This document shows, piece by piece, positions 35,051-41,754 of a stretch of 41,810 nucleotides of DNA. This DNA comes from Tamaricihabitans halophyticus (GTDB lineage Bacteria; Actinomycetota; Actinomycetes; Mycobacteriales; Pseudonocardiaceae). The stretch covers positions 1 through 41,810 of the forward strand of contig NZ_SLXQ01000027.1 in assembly GCF_004340875.1 (NCBI RefSeq), given 5' to 3'. The position numbers were made by a program, and so were the translations under genes. Numbering within the stretch: the stretch's first letter is position 1; each line of letters starts with the position of its first letter. The notes beneath the pieces were generated by a model. It saw nothing but the letters and a program-made list of their open reading frames with translations, ran no database searches and had not been told where the DNA came from.

Positions 35051-36346
35051 GGTGACCTGCCCCGTGGGCTGCTCGACCGGTATCGAGTTCGTCCGGAGTC
35101 GTGCCCGGACGACACCGGTTGCCCGATCCTGCACGTCGATATGGACGCTTTTTACGCCTCGGTCGAACTCCGCGAGCGGCCGGAGCTGCGCGAGCACCCG
35201 GTAGTCGTCGCTGGCGAGGGCGCCCGGGGCGTCGTGACCTCGGCGAATTACGTGGCCAGACGGTATGGCGTCCGTTCGGCCATGCCGGCCGGGCAGGCGC
35301 GCCGGCTGTGTCCGAACGCGGTATTCCTGCCACCGAACTTCGCGGCCTACCGGGAGGTGTCAGCCGGGGTACAGGCGGTGTTCGCGGAGCTCACGCCACT
35401 CGTGGAACCACTGAGCCTGGACGAGGCGTTCCTGGACGTGGCCGGAGCCCTGCGCCGGTTGCGTAGCACGCCAGCGGCGATCGGTCAGTGGATCCGCCGG
35501 ACCGTGGCCGAGCGGTTCGAGATCAACTGCTCGGTGGGGGTGGCGCCGACCAAGTTCCTCGCCAAACTGGGTTCCGGCCTGGCGAAACCGGACGGGATGA
35601 TCGTGGTGCCGCGTGGTTCGGAGCTGGCGTTCCTGCATCCGCTGCCGGTGAGCGCGCTCTGGGGCGTGGGCAAGCGCACCGCCGAGCAGCTGCGCGAGCT
35701 CGGGTTGGAAACCGTGGCCGACGTGGCCGCGGTACCGCTGGCGAGACTGCGACGCAGTATCGGCAACGCGAATGCCGAATCACTACACGCGCTGGCCAAC
35801 GGCCACGACGATCGCGCGGTGACGCCTGACGCGCCGGAGAAGTCCCTTGGCGCCGAGGAGACCTTCGAAACCGACCAGCATGATCGGGACCTGCTCAACC
35901 GCGAGCTGCTTCGCCTCGCCGAGCGCACGGCGGCGGCACTGCGCTCGCGAAACCTGTACGGCCGAACCGTGTCGATCAAGGTGCGCTACGCCGATTTCCG
36001 CACGATTACCCGGTCCCGGACACTGCCGGTGGCGACCAACCTGGCGCGCGAGGTCTACGCCACGGCCAGCGCGCTGCTCGAGGAGCAGGTGGCCCCCGGC
36101 GCGGTACGGCTGATCGGCGTTCGCGTCGAACAGTTGACCGCCGACGCGGAGTTCGCGGAGCAGCTCCTGCTCGGTGGCCCGGACAGGGGCTGGAAGGAGG
36201 CCGAAGACGCCGCGGACGAGGCCCGAGCGCGATTCGGCTCCGCCGCGGTGCGCCCGGCCACGCTGCTGGGCGGCGCGAGCCCCCGGCAAGCAGGTACCAC
36301 GCACGGAACCTCGGGCCATCGGGAAGGCCGATCAGTCGAGCAGTAG
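35039..36346 (+). CDS. dinB: DNA polymerase IV (Y family)
   Basis: 435 residues. The palm/finger core starts with ILHVDMDAFYASVELRE near residue 31 (metal-binding Asp and steric-gate region). It continues with TSANYVARRYGVRSAMP near 65, the catalytic SLDEAFLDVAG near 125, SVGVAPTKFLAKLGSGLAKPDG near 165, and a helix-hairpin-helix ALWGVGKRTAEQLRELG near 207. The little-finger domain follows (about 260-375) and a ~50-residue tail replaces a recognisable C-terminal beta-clamp motif. It copies damaged DNA with low fidelity. The 30-residue N-terminal extension and the duplicated start region make the true start less certain. The last 15 bases overlap kstR-a on the other strand. Confidence 0.94.
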   Translation: MGRSGDLPRGLLDRYRVRPESCPDDTGCPILHVDMDAFYASVELRERPELREHPVVVAGEGARGVVTSANYVARRYGVRSAMPAGQARRLCPNAVFLPPNFAAYREVSAGVQAVFAELTPLVEPLSLDEAFLDVAGALRRLRSTPAAIGQWIRRTVAERFEINCSVGVAPTKFLAKLGSGLAKPDGMIVVPRGSELAFLHPLPVSALWGVGKRTAEQLRELGLETVADVAAVPLARLRRSIGNANAESLHALANGHDDRAVTPDAPEKSLGAEETFETDQHDRDLLNRELLRLAERTAAALRSRNLYGRTVSIKVRYADFRTITRSRTLPVATNLAREVYATASALLEEQVAPGAVRLIGVRVEQLTADAEFAEQLLLGGPDRGWKEAEDAADEARARFGSAAVRPATLLGGASPRQAGTTHGTSGHREGRSVEQ

Positions 36347-36952
36347 TCGCACCGTGCGCTCCAAGCGGTCTGTGACGTCGCTGGCGGATGCGCGTCGGGT
36401 GACCCAGGCGACGAGTACGGAGAGCCAGACGTCGCTGAGCACCCTGGCGATCGCGAGTTGTTGTTCGTCCGGCTCTCCATTGGCGGACATGGTGGCGGCG
36501 AACGTGCGATCCATGAGTTTGCTGACGGTGTCGACTTCGGTGGCTGCGGTGGCGTCGGCGAACATGAAGGCGCGGGTCATGGCTTCGGTGAGGTGTGGGT
36601 CGCGTTGCATGCGGCGGGTGGTTTTGGCGAGGACGTGGAGCATGCGTTGGCTGGGGGTGTTGCCGGGGATTTTGGTGCGGCGGAGTTTGGTGTGGGCTTG
36701 GTGGAATTCGCGGCCGAGTGCGGTGACGAGTAGGTGGGTTTTGGAGGGGAAGTAGCGGTAGAGGGTGCCGAGTGCGACGTCGGCGTGTTCGGCGACGGTG
36801 CGCATTTGGACGGCGTCGTAGCCGCCTTTGCTGGCTAGTCCGAGGGTGGCGTCGAGGATGCGTTGCCGGCGTTCCCGCTGCGCCGCCGAACCGTGGTCTC
36901 CCAGTTGCCAGGCGGGAAGGTCGGGCGAGCCTGCGGACGGCGAAGTTGCCAT
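36332..36952 (-). CDS. kstR: KstR-like TetR regulator of steroid catabolism, copy a
   Basis: 206 residues from ATG 36952 (AGGGG ten bases upstream). The HTH region AAQRERRQRILDATLGLASK, AVQMRTVAEHADVALGTLYRYF and the ligand-domain blocks LTEAMTRAFMFADATAATEVD and IARVLSDVWLSVLVAWVTRRASASDV follow mycobacterial KstR closely. KstR represses cholesterol-ring and side-chain genes until a steroid-CoA thioester binds. kshA and kshB nearby fit this. A KstR-type operator lies in the spacer of its own promoter, so autoregulation is likely. Residues about 22-145 are identical to copy b, and codons there are unusual (CTC, CAA, AAA, GAA in place of CTG, CAG, AAG, GAG). The 3' end overlaps dinB by 15 bases. 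Confidence 0.88.
   Translation of the reverse strand: MATSPSAGSPDLPAWQLGDHGSAAQRERRQRILDATLGLASKGGYDAVQMRTVAEHADVALGTLYRYFPSKTHLLVTALGREFHQAHTKLRRTKIPGNTPSQRMLHVLAKTTRRMQRDPHLTEAMTRAFMFADATAATEVDTVSKLMDRTFAATMSANGEPDEQQLAIARVLSDVWLSVLVAWVTRRASASDVTDRLERTVRLLLD
36372..36891 (-). repeat. Repeat copy 1: kstR-a segment identical to kstR-b
   Basis: Pairs with 38451-38970 at a constant offset of 2079 bases with no indel. 36372-36451 (80 bp) and 36519-36891 (373 bp) are identical base for base. The 67 bp between them (36452-36518) differ at many positions. Confidence 0.9.
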
Positions 36953-36981
36953 GGTGCGTGATCCCCTGTTGGTCGACTGCC

Positions 36982-37010
36982 AATTAACGTAACGTGTTCC
37001 ACCTTGTCCA
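36982..37010 (-). promoter_or_regulatory. kstR-a promoter with KstR operator in its spacer
   Basis: Read on the minus strand: -35 TGGACA (37005-37010), 17-base spacer, -10 TTAATT (36982-36987). The spacer holds AACACGTT (36991-36998), the AACNNGTT core of the KstR site TNNAACNNGTTNNA; one outer half matches, the other does not. Confidence 0.6.
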
Positions 37011-37075
37011 GCCGATCTTACTGAGGCACTGTCTGCTCGTTAATGGCCTGGTGAGCGAATGCACTGCTGAATAAC

Positions 37076-37089
37076 TAAAACGTGTTCTA
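37076..37089 (+). promoter_or_regulatory. KstR operator upstream of the ECF sigma gene
   Basis: TAAAACGTGTTCTA matches the KstR consensus TNNAACNNGTTNNA at every defined position. It overlaps a TATATC hexamer (37088-37093) that could be the -10 of the sigma gene, so bound KstR would block transcription. The nearest -35 candidate is weak. Confidence 0.65.
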
Positions 37090-37156
37090 TATCTCGTCGT
37101 CGGTGACTGGACGCGAAAGCGTTGCCGGCGGCGGGGTTTGCTGCTTGGTTTGGTTC

Positions 37157-38425
37157 GTGACGGCTTCGGATATCCAGCGCAGGGTGGCGGCGATCTGGCG
37201 AATCGAGTCCGCTTCGTTGGTCGCCGGGCTCGCCGGCACGTTGCGGGACGTGGGGCTCGCGGAGGAGTTCGCCCAGGACGCGCTGGTCGCCGCATTGGAG
37301 CAATGGCCTACCAGCGGGATCCCGGACCGGCCGGGCGCCTGGCTCATGGTCGTGGCCAAACGCCGCGCGGTGGACCATTTTCGTCGCCAGCAGAGACAGG
37401 CCAACTACCTCGACGAGCTGGGGCACGCGCTGCTACGGGAGGGTGCCGAGGCGGAACCGGCCCCGTCCGATGAGCTGGTCCAGGACGACCTGCTTCGGCT
37501 GATGTTCACCGCCTGCCATCCGGTGCTGCCCGCGCCCGCGCGGGTGGCGCTCACGCTGCGCACGCTGGGCGGGTTGCGTACCGAGGAGATCGCTCGGGCG
37601 TTTCTGGTGTCCGAATCGACGATCGCGCAGCGCATCGTGCGGGCGAAACGAACCATCGCGAACAAGGGCGTGCCGTTCGAAGTACCCGGTTCGCGGGAAC
37701 TGGCCGGCCGGCTGTCCGCGGTGCTCGAGGTCGTCTACCTGATCTTCAACGAGGGCTACGCGGCCACGGCCGGACAGGATTGGACCCGGCCCGCGCTCGT
37801 CGAGGACGCGCTCCGGCTCGGTCGGATGCTCGCCGAGCTGCTACCGAAGGAACCCGAGGTGCACGGACTGATCGCGCTGTTGGAGATCCAGGCGTCCCGG
37901 ATCAGGGCTCGCACGGGTGCCAGCGGCGAGCCGGTGCTGCTGATGGACCAGGATCGCTCCCGCTGGGACCAGTTGCTTATTCGGCGTGGTCTGGCCGCGC
38001 TCGAGCGCGCGGTGGCGCTGAGTGGCACGCTTGGGCCGTACTCGATCCAGGCCGCGATTGCCGCCTGTCATGCGCGGGCGCGGACCGCGGCGGCGACCGA
38101 CTGGGCCCGGATCGTCGCGCTCTACGGCGCACTCGCGCGGATACAGCCCTCGCCGGTCATCGAACTCAACCGTGCGGTTGCGGTATCGATGGCCTCGGGG
38201 GCGCGGGCCGGCCTGGAGCTGGTGGACGCGTTAGCCGCGAGCGGGGCGTTGGATGACTACCATCTGCTGCCGAGCGTGCGCGGAGACCTGCTGAACAAGC
38301 TCGGGAGGTATGCCGAGGCACGCGTCGAGTTCGCGCGGGCGGCTGAGCTGACCCACAACGGTGCCGAGCAGGCATTGCTTCGCGAGCGAGCGGCGAGGGC
38401 CGCCGAAAGCTCAGCGGAGCAGTAG
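37157..38425 (+). CDS. ECF42-type RNA polymerase sigma factor with C-terminal TPR-like domain
   Basis: 422 residues. GTG 37157 gives the normal family start (M-TASDIQRRVAAIWRIES); a GTG at 37082 is also in frame but would place the KstR operator at the start codon. Sigma-2 region: LAEEFAQDALVAALEQWP and GAWLMVVAKRRAVDHFRR. Sigma-4 region: LPAPARVALTLRTLGGL and IARAFLVSESTIAQRIVRAKRTI. The rest (about 175-422) is the long helical DUF6596/TPR extension typical of ECF42 (VVYLIFNEGYAATAG, SPVIELNRAVAVSMASG, YHLLPSVRGDLLNKLGRYAEA). ECF42 genes normally follow a DGPF/YCII-like gene, which is absent here. The 3' end overlaps kstR-b by 15 bases. Confidence 0.9.
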   Translation: MTASDIQRRVAAIWRIESASLVAGLAGTLRDVGLAEEFAQDALVAALEQWPTSGIPDRPGAWLMVVAKRRAVDHFRRQQRQANYLDELGHALLREGAEAEPAPSDELVQDDLLRLMFTACHPVLPAPARVALTLRTLGGLRTEEIARAFLVSESTIAQRIVRAKRTIANKGVPFEVPGSRELAGRLSAVLEVVYLIFNEGYAATAGQDWTRPALVEDALRLGRMLAELLPKEPEVHGLIALLEIQASRIRARTGASGEPVLLMDQDRSRWDQLLIRRGLAALERAVALSGTLGPYSIQAAIAACHARARTAAATDWARIVALYGALARIQPSPVIELNRAVAVSMASGARAGLELVDALAASGALDDYHLLPSVRGDLLNKLGRYAEARVEFARAAELTHNGAEQALLRERAARAAESSAEQ

Positions 38426-39040
38426 ATTCACGGTCAGCTCGAGACGCTTCGTGACGTCGCTGGCGGATGCGCGTCGGGTGACCCAGGCGACGAGTACGGA
38501 GAGCCAGACGTCGCTGAGCACCCTGGCGATGGCGAGTTGTTCCTCGGTCGGTTCCGCTTCCCCCGCCATCGCCATCGCGAACAGGGCATCGATCTGCTTG
38601 CTGACGGTGTCGACTTCGGTGGCTGCGGTGGCGTCGGCGAACATGAAGGCGCGGGTCATGGCTTCGGTGAGGTGTGGGTCGCGTTGCATGCGGCGGGTGG
38701 TTTTGGCGAGGACGTGGAGCATGCGTTGGCTGGGGGTGTTGCCGGGGATTTTGGTGCGGCGGAGTTTGGTGTGGGCTTGGTGGAATTCGCGGCCGAGTGC
38801 GGTGACGAGTAGGTGGGTTTTGGAGGGGAAGTAGCGGTAGAGGGTGCCGAGTGCGACGTCGGCGTGTTCGGCGACGGTGCGCATTTGGACGGCGTCGTAG
38901 CCGCCTTTGCTGGCTAGTCCGAGGGTGGCGTCGAGGATGCGTTGCCGGCGTTCCCGCTGCGCCGCCGAACTGGCTGCGTCCGAGGCGAGCAGGGTGCCAT
39001 CGGATGCGTTGGCTGAGCGGGTGTTCGATCGTGCTGCCAT
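38411..39040 (-). CDS. KstR-like TetR regulator, copy b
   Basis: 209 residues from ATG 39040, with GGAG nine bases upstream. The same TetR layout as copy a, differing in the N-terminal 25 residues, in a stretch near residues 148-170 (QIDALFAMAMAGEAEPTEEQ against LMDRTFAATMSANGEPDEQQ), and in the last 15. In the variable stretch copy b is closer to mycobacterial KstR (IDxxFAxAMA...EPTE). The gene ends inside the sigma gene (15-base overlap), just as copy a ends inside dinB. I find no AACNNGTT operator in the 111 bases upstream. It lies between the sigma gene and kshB. It could be the ancestral kstR with copy a derived, or a specialised regulator. Confidence 0.86.
   Translation of the reverse strand: MAARSNTRSANASDGTLLASDAASSAAQRERRQRILDATLGLASKGGYDAVQMRTVAEHADVALGTLYRYFPSKTHLLVTALGREFHQAHTKLRRTKIPGNTPSQRMLHVLAKTTRRMQRDPHLTEAMTRAFMFADATAATEVDTVSKQIDALFAMAMAGEAEPTEEQLAIARVLSDVWLSVLVAWVTRRASASDVTKRLELTVNLLLR
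38451..38970 (-). repeat. Repeat copy 2: kstR-b segment identical to kstR-a
   Basis: Partner of 36372-36891. 38451-38530 and 38598-38970 are the identical blocks. Identity stops sharply at 38971, five codons before the HTH region, where the N-terminal parts become unrelated. Confidence 0.9.
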
Positions 39041-39151
39041 CGACGACTGCTCCGGAAACGTTCGGGTCGCGCGCGACGCGGTTCAGATGCGGTTTCCAGC
39101 CTACTCATATCCACGCGGGCATCCCGGCACGAACGCGCCGTCCGGCGTCGG

Positions 39152-40177
39152 CTACTCGTAGCTGATCTGCACGGAGTCGGTGACCGGTAGGGACTGGCAG
39201 GCGAGCACGATGCCCTCGGCGATGTCCTCGTCGTCCAGCACCTCGTTGTTGAGCATCTTCACCTCGCCGGAAACCAGCCGGCAGGCGCAGGCGCTGCAGG
39301 CGCCCTCACGGCAGGAGAACGGGGCATCGATTCCCGCCTCCAGCATCAGGTCAAGCAGTTTCGTGCCGGCCGGCCACGACAGTGCATGCCGCTGCCCGTC
39401 CAGTTCTACCGCTAGCTCGGTAGCGGGGCGATCGACGTCCGGAGCTGGCGCTGGTGCGGCCTCGAACGGGCTGTTCGACAGTGAGTGGAACTTCTCGATG
39501 TGTACCCGGTTTCGGGGTACCCCGAGGCTATGTAGCGCTTCCCGCGCGGCGTCGTAGAAGCCGGCCGGTCCACAGAGGTAGGCCGGTAGTTCGGCATAGG
39601 GCGCGAGCAACGCGGCCAGCCGGCCCGCGTTCGGCATACCCTGGAGCGCCACCAGCCAGTGCGTCACCACCAGGCGATCGGGGTAGGCGGCGGACAGGTC
39701 GCGTAGCTCCGCCGCGAAGATCACCGCCCGCTCGTCCGGGTTCGCGTACACCAGAACGACCCGACCGGAGCCGGCGGCCAGAATGGATTTCACGATCGAC
39801 AACACCGGGGTGATACCGCTGCCGGCGGCGAGCAGGAGCACGTCCTCGTCCAGCGAAGCTGGCGTGAAAACCCCGGCTGGTGGCAGCACCGTCAACTCGG
39901 TGCCCACCCGCAGGTTGTCGCACAACCAGTGCGAGGCATAGCCGCCGGGGGTGCGCTTGACAGTGATCCGCGGCGCCGGATCGACATGCGGTGAGCTGGA
40001 CAGCGAGTAGCAGCGCGCGACCGATCCCGTGTGCTCGCTTGGCACGCGGACCGTGAGGAACTGACCGGGCCGGTAGTCGAGCCGGTCGTGTTCGGCAGCG
40101 GTGGCGAGTTCGAACGAGCAGGTTTCGGCGGTCTCGGCGATCACCTTGCTCACCCGGACGGGGAATGCGGTGTTCAC
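39152..40177 (-). CDS. kshB: 3-ketosteroid 9-alpha-hydroxylase reductase component
   Basis: 341 residues from GTG 40177, overlapping the previous stop (GTGA). FNR-type reductase: FAD motif RCYSLSSSP near residue 55, NAD-binding LLLAAGSGITPVLSIVKSI near 118, and a C-terminal plant-type 2Fe-2S domain with CREGACSACACRLVSG near 290 and the fourth Cys in LACQS. It passes electrons from NADH to KshA, which opens steroid ring B by 9-alpha-hydroxylation. The domain order and the linkage to kshA support KshB over other phenylacetate-type reductases. It is the last gene of the kshA operon; 111 bases separate it from kstR-b. Confidence 0.9.
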   Translation of the reverse strand: MNTAFPVRVSKVIAETAETCSFELATAAEHDRLDYRPGQFLTVRVPSEHTGSVARCYSLSSSPHVDPAPRITVKRTPGGYASHWLCDNLRVGTELTVLPPAGVFTPASLDEDVLLLAAGSGITPVLSIVKSILAAGSGRVVLVYANPDERAVIFAAELRDLSAAYPDRLVVTHWLVALQGMPNAGRLAALLAPYAELPAYLCGPAGFYDAAREALHSLGVPRNRVHIEKFHSLSNSPFEAAPAPAPDVDRPATELAVELDGQRHALSWPAGTKLLDLMLEAGIDAPFSCREGACSACACRLVSGEVKMLNNEVLDDEDIAEGIVLACQSLPVTDSVQISYE

Positions 40178-40506
40178 GGCGAGCTCCCGTTGGCGACGTC
40201 AATCTCACCGGAGCTGACGGCCTGTTCGATACTCGCGGTCAGCGCGACACAGCCGGCCACGGTGTGCTCCGTCCGTTCAGCGAGTTCCGGGCAGCCGCTC
40301 ACCGCCTCGGCGGACCACTGGATGCTCGTGTGCCGCAGGCTCGTCTTGTGCACCAGCACCCGCTGCGCGCAGTTCGCGCAGTCGTGCGGCTGAAACCGCC
40401 CAACCAGGTAGTCGGCACGGTCCCGCCGAGTCCGTTCGTGTAGCCGCTCGCGTTCGGCGGTCCGGTCCGGCGGGCGTGCTTTCGCCCATGCTGCCAGCTC
40501 CGCCAC
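40174..40506 (-). CDS. Small cysteine-containing hypothetical protein between kshA and kshB
   Basis: 110 residues from GTG 40506, one base after the kshA stop; its own stop overlaps the kshB start, so all three are co-translated. An N-terminal basic/helical part (AAWAKARPPDRTAERERLHERTRRDRADYL) is followed by a segment with spaced cysteines: HDCANCAQRVLVHKTSL, then SGCPELAERTEHTVAGC. CxxC and the later Cys pair could bind zinc or a cluster, but no known motif is complete. I do not recognise the family. Its place between oxygenase and reductase suggests an accessory role in electron transfer or assembly of the KshAB enzyme, by inference only. Confidence 0.7.
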   Translation of the reverse strand: MAELAAWAKARPPDRTAERERLHERTRRDRADYLVGRFQPHDCANCAQRVLVHKTSLRHTSIQWSAEAVSGCPELAERTEHTVAGCVALTASIEQAVSSGEIDVANGSSP

Positions 40507-40507
40507 G

Positions 40508-41671
40508 TTACCGTGCCTCCTGCTGCTCGGCGGCGCGCCTGGCGAGGTTTTCCGTCACTTCAGCCTGCCAGGCTTCGTTCGCGCGGGTAGTGTCCACTTC
40601 GAACTCAAAGCGCTGCACCATATCCGGGGTGACGTCGGCGGCATCGGTGTAGAACTGGTCGTACCAGCGGCGCAGTTGATACACCGGACCGTCCTCTTCG
40701 CACAGCAGCGGATTGTCGATGCGGGTCTTGTTCTTCCAGATCTCCACGTCTTGCAGGAAGCCGACGCCGACCCCCTTGGCGAACTTCGCGGCGAGCTTGT
40801 CCGCCTGCGCGTCATCCAGGCCGGGAAGTTTCTTCACGATGACACCCCACTGGAGAACGAACGAATCAGCGCTGACCGGATAGTGGCAGTTGATCAGTAC
40901 CGTCTCCAGCTCGGTGCCCTTGAAGTCGTGCCACAAGTAGTTGATCATGTATGACGGTCCGTAGTAGGACGCCTCCGAACGCAGCAGATTGTCCTCGCCG
41001 GAATAGGTTGAGTTCGCTCCGACATCCGGCCTGCCCTTCGAATTCAGGTACTGCGTAGCGACATGTCCCTCGAACACGTTCTTGAAATAGGTGGGAAACG
41101 CGAAGTGGACGTAGAAGAAGTGCGCCATGTCCACCACGTTGTCGATGATCTCCCGGCAGTTCGAACCCTCGATCCGCACGGAATCCCAGGTCCAGTTGCT
41201 CCATTCGGGAGAGTAAGCGCCCTCGATGCGGGGTATGACGACGTTGTCTGGCGGTGGGTTTCCCTCCGGGTCGTGCCAGATGAACAGCTGGCCGTTCGTC
41301 TCCAGCGTTTGCCAAGCCCGGGTTCGTGCGCGGAGCGGAATTCGTCGCGCGTAAGGGATTCCCGCGCATCGCCCGTTGCCAGCCCATCGCCAGTCGTGGA
41401 ACGGGCAGGCCACCGCGTTACCTTTGATGGTGCCCTGGCTCAGGTCGCCGCCCATATGCCGGCAGTAGGCATCCAGTACGTTCAGTACACCGTCCTCGCC
41501 GGCGAAGACGACGAGTTTGTTGCCGAATGCCTGCACGGCATGCGGTTGGCCGTCCCGGAACGGCTCGGCAAGTCCGAGGCAGTGCCAACCCCTGGCGAAC
41601 CGTGTCGGTGGCGCGCCCACGTCGATCATGCGTACCTCGGATGCGCCATTGCTCGGGTTTGGCTGGGTCAT
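40508..41671 (-). CDS. kshA: 3-ketosteroid 9-alpha-hydroxylase oxygenase component (Rieske)
   Basis: 387 residues from ATG 41671, with AGGGG six bases upstream. Start region FARGWHCLGLAEPF. The Rieske cluster is bound by CRHMGGDL...ACPFHDW (CXH-X16-CXXH) near residues 67-90. The mononuclear iron site is the 2-His carboxylate in NVVDMAHFFYVH near 175-190. Length and C-terminal region (LRRWYDQFYTDAADVTPDM, FEFEVDTTRANEAW) fit KshA. It hydroxylates 3-ketosteroids such as androstadienedione or their CoA thioesters at C9, leading to ring-B opening. First gene of the operon with the small Cys gene and kshB. A 39-bp tandem repeat covers its leader and ribosome-binding site. Confidence 0.94.
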   Translation of the reverse strand: MTQPNPSNGASEVRMIDVGAPPTRFARGWHCLGLAEPFRDGQPHAVQAFGNKLVVFAGEDGVLNVLDAYCRHMGGDLSQGTIKGNAVACPFHDWRWAGNGRCAGIPYARRIPLRARTRAWQTLETNGQLFIWHDPEGNPPPDNVVIPRIEGAYSPEWSNWTWDSVRIEGSNCREIIDNVVDMAHFFYVHFAFPTYFKNVFEGHVATQYLNSKGRPDVGANSTYSGEDNLLRSEASYYGPSYMINYLWHDFKGTELETVLINCHYPVSADSFVLQWGVIVKKLPGLDDAQADKLAAKFAKGVGVGFLQDVEIWKNKTRIDNPLLCEEDGPVYQLRRWYDQFYTDAADVTPDMVQRFEFEVDTTRANEAWQAEVTENLARRAAEQQEAR

Positions 41672-41676
41672 CGGGT

Positions 41677-41754
41677 ACCCCTAAGGTTGATCTTGTTCAG
41701 GGATTGATCGCCCTGACCCCTAAGGTTGATCTTGTTCAGGGATTGATCGCCCTG
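41677..41754 (-). repeat. Two perfect 39-bp tandem repeats directly upstream of kshA
   Basis: Units 41677-41715 and 41716-41754 are identical; a third begins with ACC only. Each unit, read toward kshA, ends in the AGGGG ribosome-binding sequence, so that element is duplicated. Each contains a CAGGG/CCCTG inverted repeat around ATTGATCG and a degenerate KstR-like core GATCTTGTTC (one mismatch from the palindrome GAACTTGTTC). The remaining 41755-41810 shows nothing recognisable. Confidence 0.85.

Noticed and set aside
34143-35333. N-terminal extension of the parA frame under the methyltransferase and dinB
   Set aside because: Ser/Pro/Arg-rich shadow sequence; ParA proteins start just before the Walker A box, as with GTG 34142.
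37082-37156. Longer start for the ECF42 sigma factor
   Set aside because: It would add 25 residues unlike the family (FYISSSVTGRES) and place the KstR operator on the start codon.
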